From Clostridium_F caseinilyticum (GTDB lineage Bacteria > Bacillota > Clostridia > Clostridiales > Clostridiaceae): a DNA stretch of 64,000 nucleotides. The notes beneath the pieces are model-generated. The model was not told where the DNA came from, ran no database searches, and saw nothing but the letters and a program-made list of their open reading frames with translations. The stretch lies in NCBI RefSeq assembly GCF_046127645.1, contig NZ_CP175919.1; one strand, 5' to 3'. The translations under genes and the position numbers were made by a program. Below, piece after piece: positions 46,801 to 56,235 of the stretch. Positions within the stretch are counted from its first letter, which is position 1; each line of letters begins with the position of its first letter.

Positions 46801-48300
46801 GTAATAGGAAAAACAGCAAGTATTCCAAAAGTTATGAAAGCAACAGAGGAGAAAATTCCTAAAGCTCCAAGTGTAACTAAGCAATATGTTAAAACAGGAG
46901 ATGAAATAAAAATATCTGGTGTAACTAATGAAGATGAAATTTATTTGGCACCAGAAGGAGCTAGTTATATAGCAAAGGATATAACTAATAAGCCATATAA
47001 ATCCCACGATAATTTATTCTTTGAAGATACAGATAAGAGTAAGGATGAGAGGGAGAAGGAATATGAAAAGAGTGGAAAACCTTCTATAGAAGATGGCTAT
47101 CAATGTAAACTTGTAAATGGGAAAGTACCTCAGGGTGTTAGATCAGGAAAATATAAAGTTTATATGGTAAATGCTATAGGATCTTCTAGTCCAGCTTCTG
47201 GAGAAATTGTTGTAGATAATGAAGATCCAGTAGTTAGATTGGATTCTGCTAAACAAGAAGATGTAATAAATGTAACACAAAATGGAACTACAACACAAGA
47301 AACTACAGGTCAAAAATTTAAAATAAATTTTGCAGCTTTTGATAATAGTTTTGACAATAGCATAAAAGAGGGGATAACTGTTAGTATAGCAAGGCTTGAT
47401 AGTCCAAAGAGTGCTATAAAAGCTCAAGAAATTAAGGATAAGGGAAATAAAACATTTGAAGTAACAATTAATGATCCACATGCTGAGTTAACAGATTATG
47501 CTATATATGCAGAAGATAAAGCAGGAAATACTGTACAAATAAATCTACAAGATAAAAATTCTCCTGTTAGTATAAATAATATATCATTAGCTATTAGAAC
47601 AGCTAATGAAGGTGTAGATTTAGTTAAATCCAAATTAGTTGGAAGAATAAAATATATGACAAAAGATTTAACAAGAGTTAGTGATAATTATGAAGTTACT
47701 GTAGATGGAGTTAAATATGTTCTACAAGAAGAAGCTTTAAGAAATTTAGGTTCAAGTCCATCTATAGATACTTTTATAAATGCACTTATGCAAGCAAAAC
47801 AATGGGATATAACTAATAATAAACCAATGGATGATAAACCTAAATTAAGCTCAAAGGTAAGTATATATAAAGTAAATGATGCAGTATATATAGAAGGAAA
47901 TGATAATGCTCCTATACAAATAGAGGATAAAACTAAAATAGGTACAGATACTGCTATAGTAAGCAATATGCTAGGTTTAAGTCCTAATGAAAATAGTACA
48001 GGAGAAAATTCAAAACAACAACAATATATAATAAAGGTAACAGGAACAGTCCAAAAGAATGGTAAGCTAAAAGTATGCTTAGCGGGAAAATGCTTTGATA
48101 TTGATATACTTTCTACTGATGATACAACTGAGATAGCCAGAAAAATTAAAGATGTTATAAATAACAATACAATATTAGATAGTTATCAATATCCGGGAGT
48201 AAATGTAGAATCTACTGGTAGCGAAGTTAAACTAACTAGAAAATCTCCAGGAGTTGTAGTGCCTACATTTACTATAGAATACTTTAATTATGATAATTAG
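43867..48300 (+). CDS. Giant secreted surface protein with Ig-like and DUF5050 repeats
   Basis: It is about 1477 residues. A Sec signal peptide (SKKTVAKILLYASIAIVP, cleavage near VQAA) is followed by an SbsA-type Ig-like domain (about 30-150). A beta-repeat region of the DUF5050 type (about 370-650; units such as WVYYSNYNDNGKIYKMKKDG) and a Big_4-like domain (about 655-735) come next. Further Ig-like segments and a Thr/Asp-rich C-terminal domain complete it. No LPXTG or SLH anchor is seen. It probably decorates the cell surface; adhesion is only a guess. Starts: GTG 43858 lies inside the ribosome site AAGGGAGGTG, whereas AUA 43867 is at ideal spacing, so the likely start codon is AUA (see findings). 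Confidence 0.8.
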   Translation: MFSKKTVAKILLYASIAIVPIFNYNYVQAASPKQYETKYNVSLDKVWKIRFSREVDKSTLNPENIKILDSEGKEIPIDLSLDVDKHYVKIALKSGTYNGVHYSGKYEKDKKYSLIVKEGLMSEPSKNKKPKNLAYETVMDFNTIGDNEYPGLPIEDGLIVIGDKAYSVEYLSKHSAIANEITSNGNYYIAYISKEYGEKIKQVLGNNSTKGNQERTNKILYYAPNGNQYEYEWNEAFGEYKIVLPKAYVDVTPGVINGVVNLAVKQVQAVPGAKYFKLAHSNTIKPIGESISYSMTYPTEKLTILSADETPLATALVDVYLPKTGYVSLSSVNETLGNTAGNISNNGSAAMDLDFYVYYVNSADKNSLYRKTLTGRMDTQISLDKAQYINVMGDWVYYSNYNDNGKIYKMKKDGTKKQILCDDTATYITVSSGTVYYANQSDKGRLYKINTDGTIDGGVVNRDPSGKVHGMPVMDDYGNYNKATDQANFINVVGDWIYYSNFSDGHKIYTVNKDGNIRRKVNDEWADGIQIVGAWAYYCSGSGAISKVRVDGTGSVIPLRGTTRKVDKGYHLNIVDGWLYYSNAEDGGKLYRIREDGSGEKKKLADLTTDYINIVGDTMYLISGGKTYTLPLNTDGTIKPTLVTKDNNGNTVVDVKDLSITVAYEDANKTIGELESKYLPQKVAVFMKDDTVQQLPVDWDIKNRKYNGQGVYTYTGTVLGHGKQIKCTLTIPSEMLNATSIIEVYNNGPKNGSIMIKERSFGSSKQDQELKEKLKLAKRVEIGDVIKVYDNPNGEKPLGNIKVDANNANAPLVKSLDLDMYGRSFWITITRKDKAESKPTEVRQLGGPVLSGDVLDEDGEALGVDGRDISVKGWNNPTIRDDGFMSDTTEIAAQGIKSIYVIPGTGKLNMENQGVIPAGITNANYWNGGNARDLLTNYDLLTNDSLKNKLKEGNYSIYVVAGYDGKAEEDVNGFGSPIVIGKTASIPKVMKATEEKIPKAPSVTKQYVKTGDEIKISGVTNEDEIYLAPEGASYIAKDITNKPYKSHDNLFFEDTDKSKDEREKEYEKSGKPSIEDGYQCKLVNGKVPQGVRSGKYKVYMVNAIGSSSPASGEIVVDNEDPVVRLDSAKQEDVINVTQNGTTTQETTGQKFKINFAAFDNSFDNSIKEGITVSIARLDSPKSAIKAQEIKDKGNKTFEVTINDPHAELTDYAIYAEDKAGNTVQINLQDKNSPVSINNISLAIRTANEGVDLVKSKLVGRIKYMTKDLTRVSDNYEVTVDGVKYVLQEEALRNLGSSPSIDTFINALMQAKQWDITNNKPMDDKPKLSSKVSIYKVNDAVYIEGNDNAPIQIEDKTKIGTDTAIVSNMLGLSPNENSTGENSKQQQYIIKVTGTVQKNGKLKVCLAGKCFDIDILSTDDTTEIARKIKDVINNNTILDSYQYPGVNVESTGSEVKLTRKSPGVVVPTFTIEYFNYDN

Positions 48301-48343
48301 TAGGGTAGTTAAAAAAGTGTTTTAAAACTTAATTTAAAATCAC

Positions 48344-48395
48344 GAAGGGATATAACATATAATTATTAAAAATTAGTGTTATATCTCTTTGTATA
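48344..48395 (+). terminator. Terminator after the giant surface protein gene
   Basis: AAGGGATATAACA at 48344 pairs, with one mismatch, with TGTTATATCTCTTT ending near 48391. The rest of the 48301-48751 gap is AT-rich. It contains TACGAAAA (48532-48539) but no aligned -35, and it is 213 bases from the next start, so I do not call it a promoter. Confidence 0.65.
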
Positions 48396-48751
48396 TTATT
48401 AAATTTAATATAAATAGATCTTAAATATGTATTATGAATAGAAACAGATAATGAATACTATTAGTTAATACATTAAATTTTATAAAAAATTTCATTGGTG
48501 CAAAATTTTTACTACATAAATGTAAAAAATATACGAAAATAATATATAGGTGGAAAATAATTAGTCCCACCTATTAAAATAAATATAAATTTTTTTAATG
48601 TAGATATAATCATTTCTATGAATATAAAAATAGTTTGATATTCATGGAAATGATAGATTTATTTACATACATAAATTTAAAAAATAGTTTAATATATAAG
48701 AAATAATAAATTTACATATAAAGTTAGAGTATTGCCTAAAGGAGGTACATA

Positions 48752-51700
48752 ATGAATAAAAAAATTCTTATTCCAGTAGTTATGGGAACTTACCTATGTC
48801 TTTCACCATTATCTGTAAGGGCGGAAGATTATTATAAATGGGATAGTAAAGTAACAGCAGATAAAAATAAAATATGGACGATTAAGCTTTCAAAAAAATT
48901 AAATAGTAATATTAGTGGTATAAAAGATAAGGTTTATATAAAAGATTCTAAAGGTAATAAATTAGATTGTAATGTTAAAATAAAACCAAATGAAAAAACA
49001 CTAGAAGTATTACCACCTAAAGATGGTTATAAGGAAAAAGAAAATTATTATCTTTATATAGATAGAAGTATTCCTTCAGATAAAAATAAAAATCTAAAAG
49101 AAACTGTAAAAATGAATTTTTATATAGATGGTTATATAGAATTTGAAGATAAAAACTTAGAAGAAGAGGTAAGAAAGGCAGCAAACCCGAAAGATAGACC
49201 TAAAGGACCTTTAACATATATGGATGTTTCAGGTATAAAAGAATTAAATGTTCATAATAAAAATATAAAAAGTCTTAAAGGTATAGAGTATTTAAAAAAC
49301 ATTACTAAATTAGATATATCAGATAATAACATAAAAGATATATCTTATTTAAAAGGACTTGATAGCTTAGAATTATTAAATTTATATAATAATAATATAG
49401 AAGATATATCTCCTATTAATAATATGGAAAAATTAAAGGATATAAATTTATCTAAAAATAAAGTAAAAGACATATCTTATTTAAAGGATTTAAACTTACA
49501 TCATTTAGATTTAAGAGATAATGAAATAGAAAGTATAGAAGTTTTAAAAAATAAAACATCTTTACAACATTTGTATTTATCCAATAATAGCATTAGGGAT
49601 TTTTCACCTATATCTAATTTGAAAAACTTACAAATACTATATTTAAGTCACAATTATAGTTTAAATTATGATTATGCCAAAGATTATTATAATAACCTTA
49701 AGGATAGAGATTTTAAATTAAATATACCTATAGAATTTAAGGACAAAGTATTTGAAGAATTAGTAAGAAAAGAAATAAATAAGTCTTCAGGTTATGTATA
49801 TCCTAGTGATTTAGAAAATATTAAAGAATTAGATTTTCATAATACTCATATAGAAAAACTAAATGGCATAGAAAATATGACTTCTTTAGAAAAGTTAAAT
49901 TTAAGCGGAACTGATATAAAAGATATATCCCTTTTAAAATATTTGACTAATTTAAGAGAGGTAAATATATCAAATACTAGCATAAGTGATATAACAGCTT
50001 TGGAAAATTCAATTTATATTAGGTATTTAAATTTAAATAAAACGGAAATAACTACTTTAGAGGTTATTAAAAAGTTTGAACATATAGAAAAGTTATATGT
50101 ATCAGGTACAAAGATAAGCACTGTTCCAAATTTGAATACTTTAACGGAGTTGGATTTATCTAATTGTAATCTTACAAGTAATAATTTCTTATCAAATTTT
50201 AATAATTTAGTTTATTTAAATTTAAGCAGTCTAAAAATACAAGGTAATTTATTATATGAAATAAATAATATTAGTAATTTAGAGAAACTCGAATATTTAA
50301 GTATAGCGAATACAAATGTAGTTAGTATAGATGTACTTAGAAGTTTAGTTAATTTAATAAAATTAGATATAACAGGTTGTACTAAGATAGATACTCAGGT
50401 TTTAAATCATCTAAGTGATGTAGAAATAGTAGGAAATGAAATAGTTACATTTGGAGATAAAGTTTTAGAAAGAGAAATAAGAGAATTAATAAATAATTAC
50501 TTAGAGCCTATATATAAAAGACAGCTTCTTTCTATAACTAAATTAGAACTTTCAGGAAGAGGTATAGTAGATTTACAAGGATTAGAGAGTATGGAGAACT
50601 TAACATATTTAGATTTATCTAATAATGAAATTTCTAATATAGATTCTATAAAAAAGCTTGTAAAATTAAAAAAATTAGTACTTCATAAAAATAAAATAGG
50701 ATCAATAAAATCCATAGAAAGCCTTAGAAGTCTAGAGGAGTTAGATTTATCTAATAATATAATTGGAGATATAACAATTTTAGGTAGCTTAACTAATTTA
50801 AATAGATTAGATTTATCAAGAAATGGAATAGTAAGTATAAGTAGTTTAAGCAGTCTTATAAAATTACAATACTTATCTTTGTATGAAAATAAAATTTCAG
50901 AGAGAGAGGAATCCTTGAAAAAATTGTATAATCTTAGAGAACTTTATTTAAAAAATAGTGGAGTATCAAATTTTGATGTAACATTAGCCTATTATAATAA
51001 TTTAGAAAAAAAAGATTTTACAACTAACTCAGACTTTATAGTATTTGATGAAAAGCTTAATAGTGATTTAGCTAAGATTATTAGAGAGATTTTAGGTAAA
51101 GATGAAAATACTAATATATATAAAAGTGAGATAGATACTATAACAGACTTAGATTTAAGTGAAGAAACTATTTCAAGACTAAATATAAGTTCTACACTAA
51201 CAAATACTAATATAATTGATTTAGAAGGTATACAATATTTTTCTAATTTACATTCCATAAACCTAAGAGGTCATGGTAATTTAGAAGGGTTAGAAAATTT
51301 AATGCCGATTACAGGATTAATTAAATTGGATTTACAAGGAAGGGAAATAAATTACACTTCTTTATATTATATTAGATATTTAACAAGTTTAAGGTATCTA
51401 TATTTAAATAACATGAATTTAACTGGAGATTTATCATTTTTAGAAACTCTTACAGATTTAAGGATACTAGACTTATCTAGAACTGGAATATCTGATATAA
51501 GTATATTAGATAAATTAAGAAAATTGAACGAGTTATATTTAGGTGGTAATAACATAAATAATTTATCTTATTTAGAGAATCTTACAAACTTAGTCAAATT
51601 AGATTTAGTTGGAAATAATGATATAACTAGTATACATGCTTTGAGAAATTTAATTAATTTAAGATATTTAACTTTGCCAATAACAAACCCTAAAAAAATA

Positions 51701-52828
51701 CAGGATTACAGTGCTGTAGCATCATACTATTATAATCTTACTTACAAGAATTTTGATTTGGAAGATAGTAATGTAATAGTTATAAAAGAAATAAGACCTA
51801 TTGAAAAAGAAGTAAATAAAGATGATAAATTTACTCTTCCGGATTATGTTGAAGCAACAATGAGTGATGGGTCTAAGGAGAAGTTTAAGGTGCATTGGAA
51901 AGAAAAGAGTATAGATACATCAAAATCAGGAATATATACTTATATAGGCTCTGTAGATGGATATGTAGGGGAAGTAAAGCTAATCTTAAGGGTAAATGGA
52001 GATATAGCTTATGGTATGGGCAATTCTCCTAGTAATATATTAAACGGAGGATTTATTATAAAAGATAATGAGTATATATATTATATAAATAAAGAGAGCG
52101 GCAATAGCAAGATATACAGAAATAAAATAAATGGAGCAGAAGATAAACTACTTTCTAGCAATGCAGCAGAATTTTTAAATATATACGGAGAATATATATA
52201 TTACGTAAGTAATGGTAATATATATAGAATAAAAAAAGATGGTAGCGATGAAAAACTAATAAAAGAGGCATCAGCTTCTTATATGACAGTATGTAATGAT
52301 TTTATTTATTATTTTGATAAGAGTAAAATCGGTATATATAAAGTTAAAATAGATGGTACAAGCTATAGCTCTGTAGTATCTGGTGGAAAGTGGAGATTAG
52401 ATTCACAGTTTATAATATCAGGAGAATGGATATATTATACTAATTATGAAGATAAGTCATCTATATATAAAATTAAAATAGATGGAACAGGAAAGGAAAA
52501 ATTAAATAATATACCTTGTAGTCAAATGAGTATAATAGGGAGTTCAATATACTATATTTCAAATGGAAATCTATATAAAATATCTATAGATGGAAGCAAT
52601 AACAGTTTACTATATTCAGGAAATATAGCTAATATAAATATATATAGTAACTATATATATTATATAGATAATAATGATAATGAAACAATGTATAAGATGA
52701 ACTTAGATGGCAGCTATAGGGTTAAATTGACTAAAAAATCAATTAAGTATATAAATATTTTAGAAGGTGAAATTTATTATATTTCTTTAGATAATGAAGA
52801 TAAAATATCTAAGTTTTACGAAGAATAG
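48752..52828 (+). CDS. Giant secreted leucine-rich-repeat protein with DUF5050 repeats
   Basis: This 1358-residue protein has a signal peptide (1-24, cleavage after VRAE region) and an SbsA-like N-terminal domain (about 27-125). Roughly 30 SDS22/internalin-type 22-residue leucine-rich repeats follow (about 160-1020; LTxLxxLDLSxNxIxDIS), interrupted by capping segments around 340, 570 and 780. A Big_4-like domain (about 1030-1085) and DUF5050-type beta repeats (1100-1358; YYINKESGNSKIYRNKINGA) end it. It has no wall-anchor motif. It shares its N-terminal, Big_4 and DUF5050 modules with the upstream protein and is a likely surface-binding protein. AAAGGAGG precedes ATG 48752. Confidence 0.88.
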   Translation: MNKKILIPVVMGTYLCLSPLSVRAEDYYKWDSKVTADKNKIWTIKLSKKLNSNISGIKDKVYIKDSKGNKLDCNVKIKPNEKTLEVLPPKDGYKEKENYYLYIDRSIPSDKNKNLKETVKMNFYIDGYIEFEDKNLEEEVRKAANPKDRPKGPLTYMDVSGIKELNVHNKNIKSLKGIEYLKNITKLDISDNNIKDISYLKGLDSLELLNLYNNNIEDISPINNMEKLKDINLSKNKVKDISYLKDLNLHHLDLRDNEIESIEVLKNKTSLQHLYLSNNSIRDFSPISNLKNLQILYLSHNYSLNYDYAKDYYNNLKDRDFKLNIPIEFKDKVFEELVRKEINKSSGYVYPSDLENIKELDFHNTHIEKLNGIENMTSLEKLNLSGTDIKDISLLKYLTNLREVNISNTSISDITALENSIYIRYLNLNKTEITTLEVIKKFEHIEKLYVSGTKISTVPNLNTLTELDLSNCNLTSNNFLSNFNNLVYLNLSSLKIQGNLLYEINNISNLEKLEYLSIANTNVVSIDVLRSLVNLIKLDITGCTKIDTQVLNHLSDVEIVGNEIVTFGDKVLEREIRELINNYLEPIYKRQLLSITKLELSGRGIVDLQGLESMENLTYLDLSNNEISNIDSIKKLVKLKKLVLHKNKIGSIKSIESLRSLEELDLSNNIIGDITILGSLTNLNRLDLSRNGIVSISSLSSLIKLQYLSLYENKISEREESLKKLYNLRELYLKNSGVSNFDVTLAYYNNLEKKDFTTNSDFIVFDEKLNSDLAKIIREILGKDENTNIYKSEIDTITDLDLSEETISRLNISSTLTNTNIIDLEGIQYFSNLHSINLRGHGNLEGLENLMPITGLIKLDLQGREINYTSLYYIRYLTSLRYLYLNNMNLTGDLSFLETLTDLRILDLSRTGISDISILDKLRKLNELYLGGNNINNLSYLENLTNLVKLDLVGNNDITSIHALRNLINLRYLTLPITNPKKIQDYSAVASYYYNLTYKNFDLEDSNVIVIKEIRPIEKEVNKDDKFTLPDYVEATMSDGSKEKFKVHWKEKSIDTSKSGIYTYIGSVDGYVGEVKLILRVNGDIAYGMGNSPSNILNGGFIIKDNEYIYYINKESGNSKIYRNKINGAEDKLLSSNAAEFLNIYGEYIYYVSNGNIYRIKKDGSDEKLIKEASASYMTVCNDFIYYFDKSKIGIYKVKIDGTSYSSVVSGGKWRLDSQFIISGEWIYYTNYEDKSSIYKIKIDGTGKEKLNNIPCSQMSIIGSSIYYISNGNLYKISIDGSNNSLLYSGNIANINIYSNYIYYIDNNDNETMYKMNLDGSYRVKLTKKSIKYINILEGEIYYISLDNEDKISKFYEE

Positions 52829-52881
52829 GCAATTTAATATAAAAGCTTCAGCATTATAATAATTTTGAGCATATATAAGAG

Positions 52882-52935
52882 TAAAGAGAATTAACATTCT
52901 TTATATAAAAAGAGTTAATTCTCTTTATTTATTTT
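52882..52935 (+). terminator. Terminator after the LRR protein gene
   Basis: TAAAGAGAATTAAC (52882-52895) pairs exactly with GTTAATTCTCTTTA (52914-52927), followed by TTTATTTTAT. The sequence from 52936 to 53259 shows only AT-rich spacer with a possible -10 (ATATAAT, 53221-53227). Confidence 0.82.
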
Positions 52936-53259
52936 ATATTGTGTAACGTAATAAGATAAAACTCTATATATAAAAGAAAAAAATAGTGATTATTAATTAT
53001 ATATAGTATTGTTATTCTAAATTTAATCAATATTACTATGCTATTTATATTTTTATTTACGTAATAAATATTATGTAAATAAAATAAAAAGTAAACTTAA
53101 AATAATAATACAAAAACAAAAATAAAATATATAAAATAATTTATTATTTAAATTTTTCTTATATATTTATTAATATTAACTTCTAAAATAATTTTCTTAT
53201 ATAAATTATAAGTTTTTTTGATATAATAATCTTTAAAAAGACATATAATGGAGGATTTT

Positions 53260-54186
53260 ATGAAAAAAATAGTAGGTTTATTTTCAAAAGTAATAATAGG
53301 CTTTTTATTAGTTTTTACTATTTTTATAATATTTAGTTTAGTTACTTTAAATAAGACAAGAGAAAGATTTTTACCAGAGAATGCAATGAATATTTATATT
53401 AAAGCTGCAGATGAAGTTAGCGAAAATAAATTGCAAGTTAACTGGAAATACATAGCTGCTTTAGATGCAGTTAAAAATGAAGGAGATCTTTCTAAAGTTA
53501 ATATAGAAAATGCAAAGGCTCTAGGAAAAAGCTTTTTAGAAATTAGTGAAAATAGAAAATTTAAAAATACTAAGTATAGATTATTAACTTTAGATGAAGT
53601 TATAAATAGAAAGTCTTTTAGTGAAGATGAAAAAAAGAATGTATATAAGTATTTAGATAAATTAGATGATGTATATCCTATAACACCAGATAAATATAAA
53701 ACACAATTTATAGACGAATTAATACCAACATCAAAACAATTATATGATGAATATGGAATTTTACCTTCTATAGCTATAGGACAGGCTATATTAGAGTCAG
53801 ATTGGGGTAGATCAGAACTTAGTAAAAAGGGGAATAATTTATTTGGAATTAAAGCTACTCCTTCTTGGCAAGGTAAGGTTTTAAATATGGAGACATCAGA
53901 AAATTATAATGATAAAATTAAAGATGATTTTAGGTACTATTCTTCTAAAGAAGACTCTATAAAAGATTATGCAAATTTTTTAGTTAATAATAAGAGATAT
54001 AGAGAAAATAGAGTTTTTAGGGCTACAGAATATAAAACTCAAGCAAAGTTTATAGAAAATGCAGGATATAGTACTAAAAAAGACAAAGATGGTAATTTAT
54101 TATATAGTAGTTTACTTGGAAAAATTATAAGAGAATATAATCTGCAATTAATAGATAGCAAAACTCAAGAAGATATAAGTAAGTAA
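53260..54186 (+). CDS. Membrane-anchored endo-beta-N-acetylglucosaminidase
   Basis: This 308-residue protein has an uncleaved-looking N-terminal membrane segment (about 9-29), a helical linker (about 35-140) and a glucosaminidase domain (about 145-300). The catalytic Glu is in AIGQAILESDWGRS, followed by KGNNLFGIKA, the signature of LytG/FlgJ-type enzymes. It would cut the glycan strands of peptidoglycan outside the cell. An in-frame ATG at 53248 overlaps the ribosome site; GGAGG (53250-53254) points to ATG 53260. It is downstream of the two giant surface proteins but has a terminator before it. Confidence 0.85.
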   Translation: MKKIVGLFSKVIIGFLLVFTIFIIFSLVTLNKTRERFLPENAMNIYIKAADEVSENKLQVNWKYIAALDAVKNEGDLSKVNIENAKALGKSFLEISENRKFKNTKYRLLTLDEVINRKSFSEDEKKNVYKYLDKLDDVYPITPDKYKTQFIDELIPTSKQLYDEYGILPSIAIGQAILESDWGRSELSKKGNNLFGIKATPSWQGKVLNMETSENYNDKIKDDFRYYSSKEDSIKDYANFLVNNKRYRENRVFRATEYKTQAKFIENAGYSTKKDKDGNLLYSSLLGKIIREYNLQLIDSKTQEDISK

Positions 54187-54307
54187 GTATAAAATACTAT
54201 TTATATCAAATTATATTACACTAATAATAAATAAGGTTAATTCATAATAAATATTATGTAAATAATAATAAAAAGTAAAGTAAAAAACACATTATATTAA
54301 TTTACTT

Positions 54308-54426
54308 TTTATCCAATGATTATCCACTCTTTACTCTCATCTTCTTCAAAGTGGGAGTAGAGCGTGGATACGTCAGCTTCAGATGAAGTAAAAATTCCCT
54401 CTGAATCTTAGAAATCTGTTTATATA
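54308..54426 (+). repeat. Dispersed structured repeat, copy 5
   Basis: A 16-base stem pairs TATCCACTCTTTACTC (54321-54336) with GAGTAGAGCGTGGATA (54355-54370), with one mismatch and one wobble. The loop has CATCTTCTTCAAAGTG, and the 3' block has GAAGTAAAAATTCCCTCTGA and ATCTGTTTATATAAA. Confidence 0.75.
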
Positions 54427-54521
54427 AAGATACATTATCTAATAAAGATTTAAATAGCATAATATAGTTCTATATTAAAATTAGAATTGTTTTATGGTAA
54501 CGCTAAAAAATAAATTAAAAT

Positions 54522-54570
54522 AAAAAATACTTTCTAATATTTAATATAGTATTAGAAAGTATTTTTTATA
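54522..54570. terminator. Bidirectional terminator upstream of ferritin 3' end
   Basis: AAAAAATACTTTCTAATA (54522-54539) pairs exactly with its complement at 54550-54567. A/T tails on both sides serve the convergent genes. Confidence 0.85.
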
Positions 54571-54603
54571 ATTTAATATATAAATAGTTTTTAATAATAA
54601 AAT

Positions 54604-55119
54604 TTAAGCATTAATATTTGTTGGTGGAGTAAATACTCTTGTAGATAACTCATCGTCTAGCATATAAAGTACTGCAGGATTAGAGTTTGCTCTTTTTAAT
54701 TTCCTTATTATAGCGTTAAAATTATTTTCTTCTTCTACTTGTTCATCTATGAACCATTTCAAAAGACTTATAGTAGCGTGCTCTTTTTCTTCTGTAGCTA
54801 TATCAGTTAAATTATAAACTCTACTTGTAACTATTTTTTCATGGTTAAATCCATCTTCGAAGCACTCAAGTATATTTTTATATTCAACTTTAGGTTGATC
54901 TATTTTTTCTAGTATTACTCTTCCACCCATTTGATTTACATAGTCATAAAATTTCATAGCGTGAAATATTTCTTCTTGAGCCTGTACTCTAAAGAAATTA
55001 GCAAATCCAGATAAATTCTCTGATTCAGCATAAGATGCCATTGATAAATAAATGTAAGATGAATAGAATTCAAAATTTATTTGACTATTTAAAGCGTTTA
55101 ATAATTTTTCACTTAACAT
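54604..55119 (-). CDS. ftnA: Ferritin (bacterial non-haem, FtnA type)
   Basis: This 171-residue four-helix ferritin has the ferroxidase residues Glu17 (NFEFYSSYIYL), Glu50/His53 (QEEIFHAMKF), Glu94 and Gln127-region Glu residues in the expected helices. It stores iron as ferric mineral in a 24-mer shell. AGGAGG precedes ATG 55119. A Fur/PerR-like 7-1-7 box overlaps its promoter (55154-55168), suggesting control by iron or peroxide. Confidence 0.93.
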   Translation of the reverse strand: MLSEKLLNALNSQINFEFYSSYIYLSMASYAESENLSGFANFFRVQAQEEIFHAMKFYDYVNQMGGRVILEKIDQPKVEYKNILECFEDGFNHEKIVTSRVYNLTDIATEEKEHATISLLKWFIDEQVEEENNFNAIIRKLKRANSNPAVLYMLDDELSTRVFTPPTNINA

Positions 55120-55153
55120 AAAAAGTCCTCCTGTAAATAAATTAAGATATATT

Positions 55154-55168
55154 TAATAACAATTATTA
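55154..55168. promoter_or_regulatory. Fur/PerR-like box in the ferritin promoter
   Basis: TAATAACAATTATTA fits a 7-1-7 Fur-family inverted repeat (TGATAAT-N-ATTATCA) at most positions. On the minus strand a -35 TTGCAC and -10 TATTAA with 17-base spacing surround it, so binding would block the promoter. Confidence 0.45.
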
Positions 55169-55380
55169 CTATAATGTGCAATTTTTAATCTTGTATACTA
55201 ATTATATATTAATGCAATTTTGTAATCAACAAATAAACTAACTACTCAACAAAAATATACAAAAAATTTACATGAATTATTTGTACAAATTGTTTAAATT
55301 TTAAGAAAAATATATTAAAATATAAACAATAATAAATATTTTTGTTTCATAAATTATATAAGAAAGCAGAGGGAGAAAAT

Positions 55381-56235
55381 ATGAAAAATGCTAAAGTTGT
55401 TATTGTAGATGATTCACCTTTTTCAATTAGTATCATAAGAGATATATTGGAGGAAAATGGCTTAGTTGTAGTTGGGGAAGCAGGTAACTTAGATGAAGTT
55501 ATAAATGTAGTAAGAGATAAAGAACCAGATATTGTAACAATGGATATGACTTTGCCGGGAACAGATGGAATAGAGTGTATAAAAGCTATTAATGAAATAA
55601 ATAAGAATGTGAAGGTAATAGTCATAAGTTCTATGATGGATGAAGAAATAGTTAAGAAAGCTAATGAAAATAAAGTTTGTGGATATATTCAAAAACCTAT
55701 AGATCCAGAAGAACTTGTAACAACAATAGAAAAGATTGTTATGAAGGAAGAGTTATTTTTACAGCTTGAAAACAACTATTTTGAAATTTTTAAAGAATCC
55801 TTTAGGGATGCATTAAATAAATTTACTAAAACTACAGTAGAATTTTCAAAAGATATAAAATCTACTCTTCCTGAAAGTTCTAGAGGTATGGCTGTAGTTA
55901 TAGGTATAATAGGTAATTTTTCAGGAAGGATGATTTTAGATTTATCACAGGAAACAGCTAATTCTATGGTTAATTCTATGTTAAAAAGAGAAGCAAAGGA
56001 TATGAATGAAGTTTTAAATGCAATTGGTGAGTTTACTAATATTGTAGCTGGTAATGCATGCTCTATGTTAAATAGAAAAAATAAAGTATTTGGATTGAGA
56101 ATAGCTCCTCCAAGTATATTTTATGGTAAATCTCTTAATATATCTCAAAGTTTACTAGATAGTTTATCAGTAGAATCTAACACAAAATTTGGACAAGTTT
56201 ATATGAATATAGGGTTCGAGAGAGGAGAGTTATAA
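55381..56235 (+). CDS. Response regulator fused to a CheX/CheC-like domain
   Basis: This 284-residue protein has a receiver domain (1-120; acidic DD at 10-11, phospho-Asp55 in MDMTLPG, switch Lys in IQKPIDPE) followed by a CheX-like domain (about 140-284). The latter has the helix motif AIGEFTNIVAGNA, which includes Glu-x2-Asn as in CheC/CheX phosphatases. It could be a phosphate sink that regulates itself or CheY. ATG 55342 is in frame upstream, but GAGGGAGAA before ATG 55381 and homology to KVVIVDDS starts favour 55381. It overlaps the next cheX gene by one base. Confidence 0.85.
   Translation: MKNAKVVIVDDSPFSISIIRDILEENGLVVVGEAGNLDEVINVVRDKEPDIVTMDMTLPGTDGIECIKAINEINKNVKVIVISSMMDEEIVKKANENKVCGYIQKPIDPEELVTTIEKIVMKEELFLQLENNYFEIFKESFRDALNKFTKTTVEFSKDIKSTLPESSRGMAVVIGIIGNFSGRMILDLSQETANSMVNSMLKREAKDMNEVLNAIGEFTNIVAGNACSMLNRKNKVFGLRIAPPSIFYGKSLNISQSLLDSLSVESNTKFGQVYMNIGFERGEL

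Noticed and set aside
47688..48167. 159-codon minus-strand ORF inside the giant surface protein gene
   Set aside because: Antisense shadow without a ribosome site, family resemblance or independent promoter.
48532..48539. TACGAAAA as a sigma-28 promoter for the leucine-rich-repeat protein
   Set aside because: No TAAA at the right spacing, and it lies 213 bases from the start against 41-58 for the others.
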